Part shown: piece by piece, positions 34,291-42,957 of the stretch | Numbering within the stretch: position 1 is the stretch's first letter | Layout of the letters: each line of letters starts with the position of its first letter | Assembly (NCBI RefSeq): GCF_000721235.1 | Contig: NZ_JOFH01000001.1 | Coordinates: 62,001 to 126,000 of the forward strand | Source: Streptomyces olivaceus | GTDB taxonomy: Bacteria > Actinomycetota > Actinomycetes > Streptomycetales > Streptomycetaceae | DNA: 64,000 nucleotides | Direction: 5' to 3' | The notes under the pieces: generated by a model | The model's input: only the letters and a program-made list of their open reading frames with translations | Told to the model about the DNA's origin: nothing | Databases searched by the model: none | Made by a program: the position numbers and the translations under genes

Positions 34291-35963
34291 TGCACATGCC
34301 TCTGGTCGTGTCGGGTGACGTCCGGATGGTGCAGGTCGAACGCCGGGGACTCGGAACGGATGCGGGGCAGCGACGTGAAGTTGTGCCGCGGCGGCGGACA
34401 GCTGGTGGTCCACTCCAGGGAGCGGCCGTAGCCCCAGGGGTCGTCGTGCTCGACCCGGGTGCCGTACTGGTGGGTGCGCCAGACGTTGTACAGGAACGGC
34501 AGGGTGGACAGGCCGAGGAGGAACGCGCCGACGGAGCTGACGGTGTTCAGCGTGGTGAAGCCGTCCGCGGCCAGGTAGTCGGCGTAGCGGCGGGGCATGC
34601 CCTGCTCGCCGAGCCAGTGCTGAACGAGGAACGTGGTCTGGAAGCCGACGAAGAGCGTCCAGAAGTGGACCTTCCCGAGGCGTTCGTCGAGCAGCTTGCC
34701 GGTGAACTTCGGCCACCAGAAGTAGAAGCCCGCGAACATCGCGAAGACGACCGTGCCGAACAGCACGTAGTGCAGGTGGGCGACGATGAAGTACGAGTCC
34801 GTGAGGTGGAAGTCGAGCGGCGGCGAGGCGATGAGGACGCCGCTCATGCCGCCGAGCAGGAAGGTCACCAGGAAGCCGCACGACCACAGCATGGGTGTCT
34901 CGAAGGACAGGGAGCCCCGCATCATCGTGCCGATCCAGTTGAAGAACTTCACCCCGGTCGGCACGGCGATGAGGAACGACATGAGGGAGAAGAAGGGCAG
35001 CAGCACGGCTCCGGTGGCGAACATGTGGTGGGCCCACACCACCGCGGACAGCATGGTGATGGCGATGGTGGCGCCGACCAGGCTCACGTAGCCGAAGATG
35101 GGCTTGCGGCTGAAGACCGGGATGATCTCGGAGACGATGCCGAAGAACGGCAGCGCCACGATGTACACCTCGGGGTGGCCGAAGAACCAGAACAGGTGCT
35201 GCCACAGCAGGGCCCCGCCGTTCGCGGCGTCGAAGACGTGCGCGCCGAACTTCCGGTCGGCCTCCAGCATGAGCAGCGCCGCGGTGAGCACGGGGAACGC
35301 GGGGAGCACCAGGATCGACGTGAACAGCACGTTCCACGTGAAGATCGGCATCCGGAACATCGTCATGCCGGGGGCGCGCAGACACATGACGGTGGTGATG
35401 AAGTTGACCGCGCCCAGTGTCGTGGACAGACCGGTCAGCACCAGTCCCATGGTCCACAGGTCCCCGCCGGCGCCGGGGCTGAACACCGCGCCGTTCAGGG
35501 GCGCGTAGGCGAACCAGCCGAAGGCGGCCGCTCCCCCGGGCGTCAGGAAGCCGGCCACCACCATCACTCCGCCGAACAGGTACAGCCAGTACGACAGCGC
35601 GTTCAGCCGCGGGAACGCCACGTCCGGGGCGCCGATCTGCAGCGGCATGACGGCGTTGGTGAAGCCCGCGAACAGCGGCGTCGCGAACAGCAGCATCATG
35701 ATCGTGCCGTGCACGGTGAAGAGCTGGTTGTACTGCTCGGTGCTGAACAGCTGCAACCCCGGGCGGGCCAGCTCACTGCGCATCAGCAGGGCGAGGACGC
35801 CGCCGAGGAGGAAGAAGCCGAACGACGTCGTCATGTACAGGTTGCCGATCACCTTGTGATCGGTCGTCGTCGCCCATCGCGCGAGCGCCCGCCCCGGCGT
35901 CCGGTTGGTCCGCTGCCGCGCCGGTGACCGACGCGGCACCCCGGTCCTCCTGTCCACCGCCAT
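34287..35963 (-). CDS. ctaD: Cytochrome c oxidase subunit I, second copy
   Basis: This 558-residue protein is the haem-copper oxidase catalytic subunit. H85 (FTVHGTIMM) and H398 (VAHLHYVL) match haem a ligands, H396 the haem a3 ligand, and H263, H312 and H313 the CuB ligands, with the cross-linked Y267 in GHPEVY. All catalytic residues are present, so the protein can be active. Subunits II and III are not nearby and must come from the main cta locus. ATG 35963 is used because the longer frame begins in arginine-rich GC sequence; no clear ribosome site is seen. It is coupled to ctaF. Confidence 0.95.
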   Translation of the reverse strand: MAVDRRTGVPRRSPARQRTNRTPGRALARWATTTDHKVIGNLYMTTSFGFFLLGGVLALLMRSELARPGLQLFSTEQYNQLFTVHGTIMMLLFATPLFAGFTNAVMPLQIGAPDVAFPRLNALSYWLYLFGGVMVVAGFLTPGGAAAFGWFAYAPLNGAVFSPGAGGDLWTMGLVLTGLSTTLGAVNFITTVMCLRAPGMTMFRMPIFTWNVLFTSILVLPAFPVLTAALLMLEADRKFGAHVFDAANGGALLWQHLFWFFGHPEVYIVALPFFGIVSEIIPVFSRKPIFGYVSLVGATIAITMLSAVVWAHHMFATGAVLLPFFSLMSFLIAVPTGVKFFNWIGTMMRGSLSFETPMLWSCGFLVTFLLGGMSGVLIASPPLDFHLTDSYFIVAHLHYVLFGTVVFAMFAGFYFWWPKFTGKLLDERLGKVHFWTLFVGFQTTFLVQHWLGEQGMPRRYADYLAADGFTTLNTVSSVGAFLLGLSTLPFLYNVWRTHQYGTRVEHDDPWGYGRSLEWTTSCPPPRHNFTSLPRIRSESPAFDLHHPDVTRHDQRHVQ

Positions 35964-36129
35964 GCGGCGGAGGGTACTCAGGGCCCTCCGCCGCAGTGGC
36001 GGGCCACGCCGGGCAGGCCGCGAGACGCGCCGCCGCACCACCCGGTGCGCCGAGCGGTACGGGCGGACGGACGGGCACCGGCCCGGACGCGGCCCTGACC
36101 CGGCCCGCGGTCACCCCGTGCCGGCCGAG

Positions 36130-37167
36130 TCAGGGAGCGGAGTGGGAACGCGCCCCCTGCGGTGTCGGGCGGTTGGCGCGGGCGGCGTCGGCCAGGGCCT
36201 GGGCGGCGGCCTTGGCGGCCTGTTCCGTGTCGCTGGCCGCCTGGGCGGCGCCGTCGTCGGAGTCCTGTTCGCGGGTGGCGGGCGACTGGGGCAGCGCCTC
36301 GGTGAAGGCACGGGACACCCCTTGGAGCGCGGTGGTGACCTCGCTGGGGATGACCCAGAAGGTGCTGCCCGGACCCTGGGCGAGCTGCGGCAGTACCTGG
36401 AGGTACTGGTAGGCGAGGAGGCCCGGGTCGGGGTCGTTGCGGTGGACGGCCTGGAAGACCTCGTCGATGGCCCGGGACTGGCCCTCGGCCTTGAGGATCT
36501 CCGCGGTGCGATTGCCCTCCGCGCGCAGCACCGCGGCCTGCTTGTCGCCCTCGGCGGTGAGGATCTGCGACTGCCGCTGTCCCTCGGCGCCGAGGATCGC
36601 GGCCCGCTTGTCCCGTTCGGCCCGCATCTGCTTCTGCATCGCGTCCTTGATGGACTGCGGCGGGTCGATGGCCTTGATCTCGACGCGGTTCACCCGCAGT
36701 CCCCACTTTCCCGTCGCCTCGTCGAGTACGCCGCGGAGCTGGCTGTTGATGGTGTCGCGGGAGGTGAGGGTCTTTTCCAGGTCCATGGAGCCCACGACAT
36801 TGCGCAGCGTGGTGACGGTGAGCTGCTCGACCGCCTGGAGGAAATTGGCGATCTCGTAGAAGGCCGCGCGCGGATCGGTGACCTGGAAATACAGCACGGT
36901 GTCGATCTCGACGACCAGATTGTCCTCGGTGATGACCGGCTGGGGTTTGAAGGAGACGACCTGTTCCCGCAGGTCTATCACCGGATACACGCGGTCGATG
37001 TACGGGATCACGAGGCTCAGGCCGGGTTTCAGTGTGCGGTGGTACCGGCCCAGCCGCTCGACGTTGCGGGCGCGGGCCTGGGGAACGATGCGTACCGCCC
37101 GCACCACGGTGAACACCGCGAGAAGCGCGACGATCACACCGGCTATGAGAAAAGCCGAGGCTTCCAT
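36130..37167 (-). CDS. SPFH/band-7 (slipin/stomatin-like) membrane protein
   Basis: This 345-residue protein has an N-terminal membrane anchor (ASAFLIAGVIVALLAVFTVV), the SPFH domain (about 25-190, RIVPQARARNVERLGRYHRT, then LSLVIPYIDRVYPVIDLREQ) and a coiled-coil C-terminus (MQKQMRAERDKRAAILGAEG and repeats of AEGxxxA). It belongs to the QmcA/slipin group that forms membrane microdomain scaffolds. It begins two bases after the nfeD stop with GGGAG ahead of it, so the two are one operon; NfeD and slipin proteins commonly work together as a membrane protease/scaffold pair. Confidence 0.92.
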   Translation of the reverse strand: MEASAFLIAGVIVALLAVFTVVRAVRIVPQARARNVERLGRYHRTLKPGLSLVIPYIDRVYPVIDLREQVVSFKPQPVITEDNLVVEIDTVLYFQVTDPRAAFYEIANFLQAVEQLTVTTLRNVVGSMDLEKTLTSRDTINSQLRGVLDEATGKWGLRVNRVEIKAIDPPQSIKDAMQKQMRAERDKRAAILGAEGQRQSQILTAEGDKQAAVLRAEGNRTAEILKAEGQSRAIDEVFQAVHRNDPDPGLLAYQYLQVLPQLAQGPGSTFWVIPSEVTTALQGVSRAFTEALPQSPATREQDSDDGAAQAASDTEQAAKAAAQALADAARANRPTPQGARSHSAP

Positions 37168-37169
37168 GG

Positions 37170-37601
37170 TCACTCCCGGGGATAGACGAATGCGGTGGAC
37201 CCGCTGATCTCCATGACGTCGACGGTCGAGCCCCGGGGAATCACCAGCGTCTCGTCGTAGGCCCGGGCCGTCCATTCCTCACCGTCGATACGCACCCTGC
37301 CCTCCCGGCCCGTCACGTCGGAGACGACATAGGCGGCCTTGCCGACCAGCGCGTCCACGCCGAATCGCGCGGTCGGGGGCTGGAGCACATGGCGCAGCGC
37401 GACGGGGCGCACGAAAAGGAGAGTGACCGTGGAGACGGCGGTGAAGACGACGAACTGAAAAGGCGGAGACAATCCTGCCGCGGCGGATCCGGACGTGATC
37501 AGCGCGGCCGCGCCCAGCATTCCGAGCGCGGCGGTCAGCGTGAAGATCTCCGCCACGATGAGAACCGCCGAAACGATCAACCAGATCAGCCACGGATCCA
37601 T
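37170..37601 (-). CDS. nfeD: NfeD-family membrane protein
   Basis: This 143-residue protein has three to four membrane segments (WLIWLIVSAVLIVAEIF, LGMLGAAALITSGSAAA, FVVFTAVSTVTLLFV) and a C-terminal OB-like domain (VGKAAYVVSDVTGREGRVRI, then DGEEWTAR). It is a short NfeD without the ClpP-like protease part. ATG 37601 has AAAGGGGGT before it. It is co-transcribed with the SPFH gene downstream. TAAAAT at about 37631-37636 on the minus strand is a likely -10. Confidence 0.92.
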   Translation of the reverse strand: MDPWLIWLIVSAVLIVAEIFTLTAALGMLGAAALITSGSAAAGLSPPFQFVVFTAVSTVTLLFVRPVALRHVLQPPTARFGVDALVGKAAYVVSDVTGREGRVRIDGEEWTARAYDETLVIPRGSTVDVMEISGSTAFVYPRE

Positions 37602-38159
37602 GACGACCCCCTTTTGGCTTTGGTGATTATTTTACCGGCTACCGGCGAAAGGGGACCCGCTCGTCACCGACGATCATTTCGTGGGTGGAAAGGATGACGT
37701 GGACGCCGTCGGCACCGCCGAGTTCAAGTACGACGCCCAGGTACGGGGTCACGACGGTCAGTCCGCCGCCGGTTCCCCGCAGGGCGCGCGAGCGCCGTCG
37801 CGGTGCAGCCCGCGTCGAGGGGCACCGACACCCCCACGTCGGCTCCCGGCACACCGCAGAAGCTGGAGATCGACCACGCGGTGGTCGGCGGCGGCTCGGG
37901 CTTCGTGGAGACGGCCGCGGACTTCACGCAGCCGGCGGCCGAGTGCAACGTGTCGCGGTGGAGCGACAAGGTCAACACGGATGCCGTGGCGGCCGCTTCG
38001 GTGGCCGGGACGGGCCTGGGCCTCGGCACGCTGAAGTTCTCCGGCTCCGGAGCGGTGGCCGAGGCGGAGGGGATCGCCCGGCCGTGACCGGCTGAGCATG
38101 GCGCACCCCGCGGCTGGGGGTCTGTCCGTCGAGGGGCCCAGCCGCTTCGTGAGGGCTCC
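37602..38159. other. Interval without an assignable gene; possible remnant
   Basis: No gene of recognisable family lies here. A plus-strand frame from GTG 37803 to 38087 encodes 94 residues with plausible protein character (KLEIDHAVVGGGSGFVETAA, then SVAGTGLGLGTLKFSGSG), and a minus-strand frame ending at 37639 has a short sensible tail (LGVVLELGGADGVHVIL). Either could be the remnant of a lost gene, consistent with the decay just to the right. I cannot name a product for either. The left end (37602-37660) holds the AT-rich nfeD promoter. Confidence 0.4.
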
Positions 38160-38906
38160 CTACACCTCGGGCACGTCGCCCGGACGGCGGGCCCAGGACG
38201 ACGCGATGTGCTCGCGCATCGCCTCGGCGGCCGCGTCGCCGTCCCGGGCCAGCACGGCGGCCGCGACCCGGGCATGCGCCTCGTGGGTGGATTCGATGTC
38301 GTGGCGGGTGGGGTCGCCGCTGCGCTGCGGGGAGCGCACAGCCTTGCTCCGGATGCTGGACACGATGGCCCGTCCGAACGCGTCCTGGGAGGCGCGGTGG
38401 ATGATCTCGTGGAACTCGATGTCCGCACGCGTGTACGCCTCGGGGTCGTCGATCAGGCCCGCGAGTTCGTCCAGCTTGGCCGACAGCGCCGCCGCCTGCT
38501 CGTCGTCGATGCGCCCGGCGGCACGGGCGGCCATCGCGCACTCCAGGGTCGTCCTGGTCTCGATGAGGTTGTCCAGGTAGACCAGGCGGTCCTCGCGCTG
38601 GAACAGGGCGTCGAGGACCAGCGGGTCGAGCAGGCTCCACTGCTCCTGGCCGAGCACCACGGTCCCCCAGCCCTGGCGGGTCGCCACCAGCCCCTTCTCG
38701 GCGAGCGTCGTCGTCGCCTCCCGGATCACGGTCCGGCTCACCTCGTACTCCTCGCAGAGGTCACCCGCCGACGGCAGGGCCGAGCCCGGCGGGTACTCAC
38801 CGAGCACGATGGCCGTCGCGAGGCTCTGAACGACGGCCGCAGCGAGCGGCGGCCGGCGCCGCCCGGGTCGGGACCCGGCGGTGGTGTCCGCGGATGGCTT
38901 GATCAT
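38160..38906 (-). CDS. GntR-family regulator, FadR/FCD subfamily
   Basis: This 248-residue regulator has the GntR winged helix (residues 20-95, ILGEYPPGSALPSAGDLCEE, VSRTVIREATTTLAEKGLV) and an FCD ligand-binding domain with the metal-binding D-x-x-x-H pattern in DIEFHEIIH. FCD regulators commonly sense organic acids and control sugar-acid catabolism, such as gluconate, galactonate and fuconate. It is divergent from the remains of an enolase-superfamily dehydratase gene, and the palindrome at 38994-39008 matches the subfamily operator pattern. So it was probably the local repressor of the decayed locus. Confidence 0.92.
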   Translation of the reverse strand: MIKPSADTTAGSRPGRRRPPLAAAVVQSLATAIVLGEYPPGSALPSAGDLCEEYEVSRTVIREATTTLAEKGLVATRQGWGTVVLGQEQWSLLDPLVLDALFQREDRLVYLDNLIETRTTLECAMAARAAGRIDDEQAAALSAKLDELAGLIDDPEAYTRADIEFHEIIHRASQDAFGRAIVSSIRSKAVRSPQRSGDPTRHDIESTHEAHARVAAAVLARDGDAAAEAMREHIASSWARRPGDVPEV

Positions 38907-38993
38907 CTGGTCGAAGACTCCCCATGTTCGTGCAGATCGCCCGGACCCCGCTGTCCAAGTGCCGCAAGGTTAACCGAACACGCTGAGGTCATC

Positions 38994-39008
38994 ACTCGTC
39001 TGACAAGT
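38994..39008. promoter_or_regulatory. FadR/GntR operator palindrome
   Basis: ACTCGTCTGACAAGT is a palindrome with a single mismatched pair (ACT-n-GTC-T-GAC-n-AGT) and contains the FCD-subfamily core T-n-GT-nnn-AC-n-A. It lies between the GntR start codon (38906) and the start of the broken dehydratase gene (39063). It is a very plausible autoregulatory site. Confidence 0.65.
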
Positions 39009-39062
39009 GACGACTCAGCGCGAGGTGCGCCGCGCGGGCGGCCTGCGGCCCGCAGAAGCGCG

Positions 39063-39250
39063 ATGCGAGTCACCGGATACCGGTCCCTTGCCTCGGTCCC
39101 ACGAGTGGGACGGCCGGTGGGCAACGTGGACGGTGCCGTCGCCGCCGGAGCTACCGAGGTGCCGGTCCTGCTCCTCGAGACTCGACGAGGGCCTTACCGG
39201 CGTGGGCCTCGGCGGCCACACCGACGGATTCGAGGTGTCCGTCGCCGAGG
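39063..39250 (+). pseudogene. 5' fragment of an enolase-superfamily (mandelate racemase-like) dehydratase gene
   Basis: From ATG 39063 the frame reads MRVTGYRSLASVPRVGRPVG and then VAAGATEVPVLLLET, which is the N-terminus of Streptomyces sugar-acid dehydratases. One extra base after LLLET (about 39183) shifts the frame; the second frame continues DEGLTGVGLGGHTD. About 60 codons in, homology stops and ThuA-like sequence begins. The catalytic barrel is entirely missing. This is a truncated, frameshifted remnant. Confidence 0.6.
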
Positions 39251-39254
39251 GACC

Positions 39255-39690
39255 TGCGGGTCCGAGGACACGCCCCTGCTCGCCGCCGACCTCGTCGTGC
39301 GCCCCTGGGCGGCGGGCGGGCCGACGGCGGACCAGGAGGCGAACCCGGTCGACGCGGTGGAGACAGACACGGGCTTCGCCCGCCGGCACGGGGGGGGGCG
39401 TCGCGGACGTCGCCAACCCGCGCTGCCTGGGGATGGTCGGGGGGACGCTTCCTGCGGCACCCGGACGACTTGCAGGAGTTCACCGACTCCGTCAACACCG
39501 TCCTGGTCACGTCCGTACTCACCCCGGGCGCGGGCGACCCGTGGGACGTACCCGTCGAATTCGCCGTGGTGTGGACGCGCCGCTGGGACGCGGGGCCGGG
39601 TCTTCGTCTGCACCCTGGGCCACCGCGTCGCCGGCCTCCGGGTTCCGCAGACGGCGGCAATCGTGGACCGGGCCCGCGTCCCGTCGGGAC
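39255..39690 (+). pseudogene. ThuA-domain gene fragment with several frameshifts
   Basis: Pieces of a ThuA (trehalose-utilisation) domain are spread over all three plus frames: DTPLLAADLVVRPWAAGGPT, then (after a run of nine or so G at about 39389) GVADVANPRCLGMVGGT, then LRHPDDLQEFTDSVN, WDVPVEFAVVWTRRWDAG, and finally RVFVCTLGHRVAGLRVPQ. In intact relatives these join into one protein. At least three frame changes make it a pseudogene. It directly follows the dehydratase fragment. Confidence 0.6.
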
Positions 39691-39699
39691 CGACAGGGG

Positions 39700-39842
39700 G
39701 CGCGGACGGCCCCGGAGACCGTCTGGGCCGACACCCCGGCGGCCGCCGCCACGTCCGCCAGGGTCACCGAACGGGTTGCTGATCGTTTGCGCGGGCGGCG
39801 GGGCGGCGGCTGGGTCACGCCGGAAACGATCTCGGCCGTCAC
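39700..39842 (-). pseudogene. N-terminal fragment of a LacI-family regulator
   Basis: Beginning at GTG 39842, which overlaps the stop of the neighbouring hydrolase gene as GTGA, the frame reads RSVTLADVAAAAGVSAQTVS, the LacI helix-turn-helix, and then runs into sequence antisense to the ThuA fragment. Only about 47 codons remain. The sugar-binding domain is gone. It was probably the local regulator, translationally coupled to the operon. Confidence 0.6.
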
Positions 39843-41011
39843 AGGGCTCCCCGCGCCACCAGCGACCGCATCAGGTCGGCGATGCCGAAGGTCCACGGCG
39901 CGCACGCGTCGCTGGCCCTGATCCGGTTGACCAGCGTGCCGAGCCGCGGTGTGGCGATGGCGACGAGGTCGCCGTCGTGGTGGGTGAACCCCTGCCCGGG
40001 CGCGTCCCGGTCCTCGACGGGCGCGAACATCGTGCCGAGGTAGAGCACCGCGCCGTCGGGGTACTGGTGGTGCGGTCCCAGCAGCTGCGCGACGAGGTCC
40101 AGCGGGTCGCGGCTGATGGCGGCCATCGAGGACTCGGCGCCGAGCCGGTACCCGTCGGCACCCTCGACGGTCAGGGTCACCGTAGCCCGCCGTACGTCGT
40201 CGATGCCGAAGTCCGCGTCGAACAGGCGCAGGAAGGGGCCGAGGGCGGCCGAGGCGTTGTTGTCCTTGGCCTGGGGCAGCAGCAGGGCGGAACGGCCCTC
40301 CACGTCACGCAGGTTGACGTCGTTGCCGAGCGTCGCGCCGACGGCCGCGCCGGTGGAGGAGACGGCCAGCGCCACCTCCGGCTCCGGGTTGTTCCAGCGC
40401 GAGGCCGGGTGCACCCCGGCGTCGGCGCCGACACCGACGGCGGACAGTACGGGCGCCTTGGTGAAGATCTCGGCGTCGGGCCCGATGCCGACCTCCAGGT
40501 ACTGGCTCCACGCCCCCTGCGCGACCAGGATCTCCTTGAGCGCGGCGGCCTCCTCGGAGCCGGGCCGCAGGGCGGCGACGTCGTCCCCGACGAGCCTCCT
40601 GATGCTCTCCCGGGCCTCGGCAGCACCGGCGGCGTCGCCGCGGACGCGTTCCTCGATGACGCGCTCCAGCATCGAGACCACGAAGGTGACCCCGGCGGCC
40701 TTGACGGCCTGGAGGTCCACCGGCGCCAGCAGCCACGGCCGCCGCGGATCCCGGTCGTCGACGGGCGTGTTGGCGAGCACCTCGTCGAGTCCGGCGATCC
40801 GCTCGCCGTGCGCGGCGCGCAGCCGGGCGGCGGGGTCCGGGCTCTCGCACAGGTCGCGCACCGTCGGGAAGGCCGCGGTGACGTCGTGCAGGCCGTCCTC
40901 GCGGACGGCGACGACGGACGGCCCGAGGCCGGGCCGCCAGACCCGGCCGGCGAGCGCGCCCCCGGTGCCGTCGGCGGGCAGGATGGTCGATGCGTCCGGC
41001 CACTGGTTCAT
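39839..41011 (-). CDS. Fumarylacetoacetate hydrolase-fold enzyme of a sugar-acid pathway
   Basis: This 390-residue protein has the FAH fold in its C-terminal two thirds; the metal-site region is seen in DAEIFTKAPVLSAVGVGADA, PEPEVALAVSSTGAAVGATL and GNDVNLRDVEGRS. An N-terminal domain precedes it. Family members act on 2-keto-3-deoxy acids of fucose, rhamnose or arabinose. It is the only intact gene in its operon; the genes on both sides are fragments. ATG 41011 is preceded by GAGAGGA. It may no longer have a pathway to serve. Confidence 0.8.
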   Translation of the reverse strand: MNQWPDASTILPADGTGGALAGRVWRPGLGPSVVAVREDGLHDVTAAFPTVRDLCESPDPAARLRAAHGERIAGLDEVLANTPVDDRDPRRPWLLAPVDLQAVKAAGVTFVVSMLERVIEERVRGDAAGAAEARESIRRLVGDDVAALRPGSEEAAALKEILVAQGAWSQYLEVGIGPDAEIFTKAPVLSAVGVGADAGVHPASRWNNPEPEVALAVSSTGAAVGATLGNDVNLRDVEGRSALLLPQAKDNNASAALGPFLRLFDADFGIDDVRRATVTLTVEGADGYRLGAESSMAAISRDPLDLVAQLLGPHHQYPDGAVLYLGTMFAPVEDRDAPGQGFTHHDGDLVAIATPRLGTLVNRIRASDACAPWTFGIADLMRSLVARGAL

Positions 41012-41021
41012 GACGTTCCTC

Positions 41022-41266
41022 TCAGCGCTTGCGGAAAACGGGGGTGCGCTTCTCGGCGAACGCGCGGCGGCCCTCGGCGGCGTCCTCGGTGGCGAAGCAG
41101 ATGGTCTGCAGGTCGCGCTCGTAGGGCATGTCGGGGGGGTGACGGCGTTGAGCTTGGCGGGCCGGTCGAGGGTGAGCGTCGCGACGCGGTCCGCGACGTC
41201 CAACCGGACGTGCCCGGTGCCGAGTCGGGGGAGAACGGAACCTGCTGCGGTGTCGGTGTCGGTCAT
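41022..41266 (-). pseudogene. Enoyl-CoA hydratase gene with a large internal deletion
   Basis: From ATG 41266 the frame encodes a crotonase N-terminus (VRLDVADRVATLTLDRPAKL, then NAV). At about 41130, beside a run of seven G, it switches to another frame that encodes the typical C-terminus (LQTICFATEDAAEGRRAFAE, then KRTPVF) and stops at 41022. About 180-200 central residues, including both oxyanion-hole segments, are absent. Its ATG overlaps the upstream stop (ATGA). Confidence 0.7.
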
Positions 41267-41600
41267 GTGTGTCGTTCCTTCGGCGTACGGCTCGTCCGGT
41301 ACAGCGTGCGCCTCCGATCGAGTGCTTCACGGTGGTCGGTCTCCCCGGCGAGCGCGGCGCGTACGGCGGCCGAGGAGGCGCCCTGGAAGCCGATGTACCC
41401 GGCGTGCCGGGGCCGCACCCACGCCTGCTCGCACGTGGCGGTGACGCGCCGGTAGAAGTCGGCGGCGACGGTTGCGGGGTCCGTCCAGGCGGCGCGGGTG
41501 CTGGGCTGTCCGCTGTGCCGGTGCGGTCGCCCGCCGCCGCGGTGGGGGCGTCGGTGAAGGTGAGCCGGTCGGCATAGGTGACGTAGCCGTACACGAGCCC
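41263..41600 (-). pseudogene. C-terminal fragment, probably of a sugar ABC solute-binding protein
   Basis: Two frames carry pieces of one protein end: [18 protein letters not shown] at about 41594-41540, then (after a frame change) DPATVAADFYRRVTATCEQA and GYIGFQGASSAAVRAALAGE down to the stop at 41263. The tail resembles the C-terminus of Streptomyces extracellular sugar-binding proteins, but the match is tentative. No N-terminal part exists; the fragment begins where the SDR fragment on the other strand begins. Confidence 0.5.
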
Positions 41601-41602
41601 CG

Positions 41603-41860
41603 ACCCGCGCCCTCGCCAGGGAGCTGGGTCCCGCCGAGATCCGCGTCAACTGCGTCTCCCCCGGCGCCTTCCCCACGGCGGCCGAGGAGATCCACGAGGA
41701 CCCGGAGGCGTACCGCCGGCACGTGCTCGACCACCAGGCGCTGAAGCGGCGCGGCCGGCCGGAGGAACTGGCCTCGGTGGTGTCCTTCCTCACCGGCCCC
41801 GACGCCTCCTTCGTCACGGGCCAGTGCGTCGAGGTCAACGGAGGGTGGGTGATGGCGTGA
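41603..41860 (+). pseudogene. C-terminal half of an SDR (FabG-like) dehydrogenase gene
   Basis: Reading into the stop TGA 41858-41860, the frame encodes [20 protein letters not shown], then [20 protein letters not shown] and [13 protein letters not shown], the standard C-terminal end of a classical SDR. The NAD-binding domain and the catalytic tyrosine are missing. Its stop overlaps the GTG of the DUF4432 gene (GTGA), which shows that the two once formed an operon. Confidence 0.72.
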
Positions 41861-42924
41861 AGCTGTACGGACGCTCCCACGACCGGCAGTCCCTCGCCCG
41901 GCACGCGGGCGATCTGAGCGCGGCGGGCGGGGTCCGGTCCGTCGTCCTGGACGACGGCTCCGAACGCGGCATCCGCACACTGGAGTTCCGTACCGGCGGC
42001 GGGCTCGCGTTCGACGTGCTGGTGGACCGGGCCATGGACCTGGGCGGGGCCGAGTTCGAGGGCCGTGGCTTCGGCTGGCGCTCGGCGACGGGCTTCCGCC
42101 ACCCCGGACTGCACGAGTACCGCGACGACGACGGCCTGTCCATGATGCGCAGCTTCTCGGGGCTGCTGCTCACCGCGGGTCTCGACCACACGCTCTTCGG
42201 CGGCGAGGTGGACGCCTCGCAGTACCGCTACCCGCCGCGGCGCACGGCCGTGCACGCCCTGCACGGCCGGGTCGCCAACCTCCCGGCCCGGCTGACCGGG
42301 TACGGCGAGCGGTGGGAGGCGGACGGCCGCTGCGTGCTGTGGGCCGAGGGCGAGGTGCGCCAGGCGGCCATTTTCGGCGAGCACCTGCGGCTCACCCGCC
42401 GCATCGAGGCCGACCTCGGGGGTACGGAGATCCGCCTGATCGACCGGGTGCACAACGCGGGCTTCGACCCGACGCCGCACATGTACCTCTACCACATCAA
42501 CGTCGGCTGGCCCTTCCTGGACGAGGGCGCGCGCTACGAGTTGCCGCCGCACCGCACCCTGTGGAGCAGTGACAGCGTCGCCGAACAGGGCGTCTCCCGC
42601 ACCGAGATGCCGGCTCCGCTGCCGGGCTTCGTCGAGCAGGTCTACGAGCACGCCCTGGAACCCGACGCGGCGGGCCTGGTCCGGCCCCGGCTGGTCAACG
42701 AACGCCTGGGTGTCTACTTCGAGTTGGAGTTCGACACGGCCCAGTTCCCGTCGTTCTTCCAGTGGCTGCACCTGCGCGAGGGCGCCTACGCGGTGGGGTT
42801 CGAACCGTCCACGCACCAGGTGCAGGGCGAGGCCGCGGCCCGGGAGGACGGCTCCATGACGTTCCTGGCTCCCGGCGAGGAGCGGGAGTACACCACCGCG
42901 TTCCGGGTGGGGCGCCCGGACTGA
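41857..42924 (+). CDS. DUF4432 aldose-epimerase-like protein
   Basis: This 355-residue protein has the galactose-mutarotase-like beta-sandwich of the DUF4432 family ([20 protein letters not shown], then [18 protein letters not shown]), with histidine-rich strands ([37 protein letters not shown]). Such proteins probably interconvert sugar anomers or handle sugar acids. It starts at GTG 41857, overlapping the SDR fragment's stop, so translation once depended on the dehydrogenase gene; expression today is uncertain. The coding sequence itself is intact. Confidence 0.82.
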   Translation: MKLYGRSHDRQSLARHAGDLSAAGGVRSVVLDDGSERGIRTLEFRTGGGLAFDVLVDRAMDLGGAEFEGRGFGWRSATGFRHPGLHEYRDDDGLSMMRSFSGLLLTAGLDHTLFGGEVDASQYRYPPRRTAVHALHGRVANLPARLTGYGERWEADGRCVLWAEGEVRQAAIFGEHLRLTRRIEADLGGTEIRLIDRVHNAGFDPTPHMYLYHINVGWPFLDEGARYELPPHRTLWSSDSVAEQGVSRTEMPAPLPGFVEQVYEHALEPDAAGLVRPRLVNERLGVYFELEFDTAQFPSFFQWLHLREGAYAVGFEPSTHQVQGEAAAREDGSMTFLAPGEEREYTTAFRVGRPD

Positions 42925-42957
42925 CCGCGGGACCCGTCGCTCGGCGGCCGGGACGCC

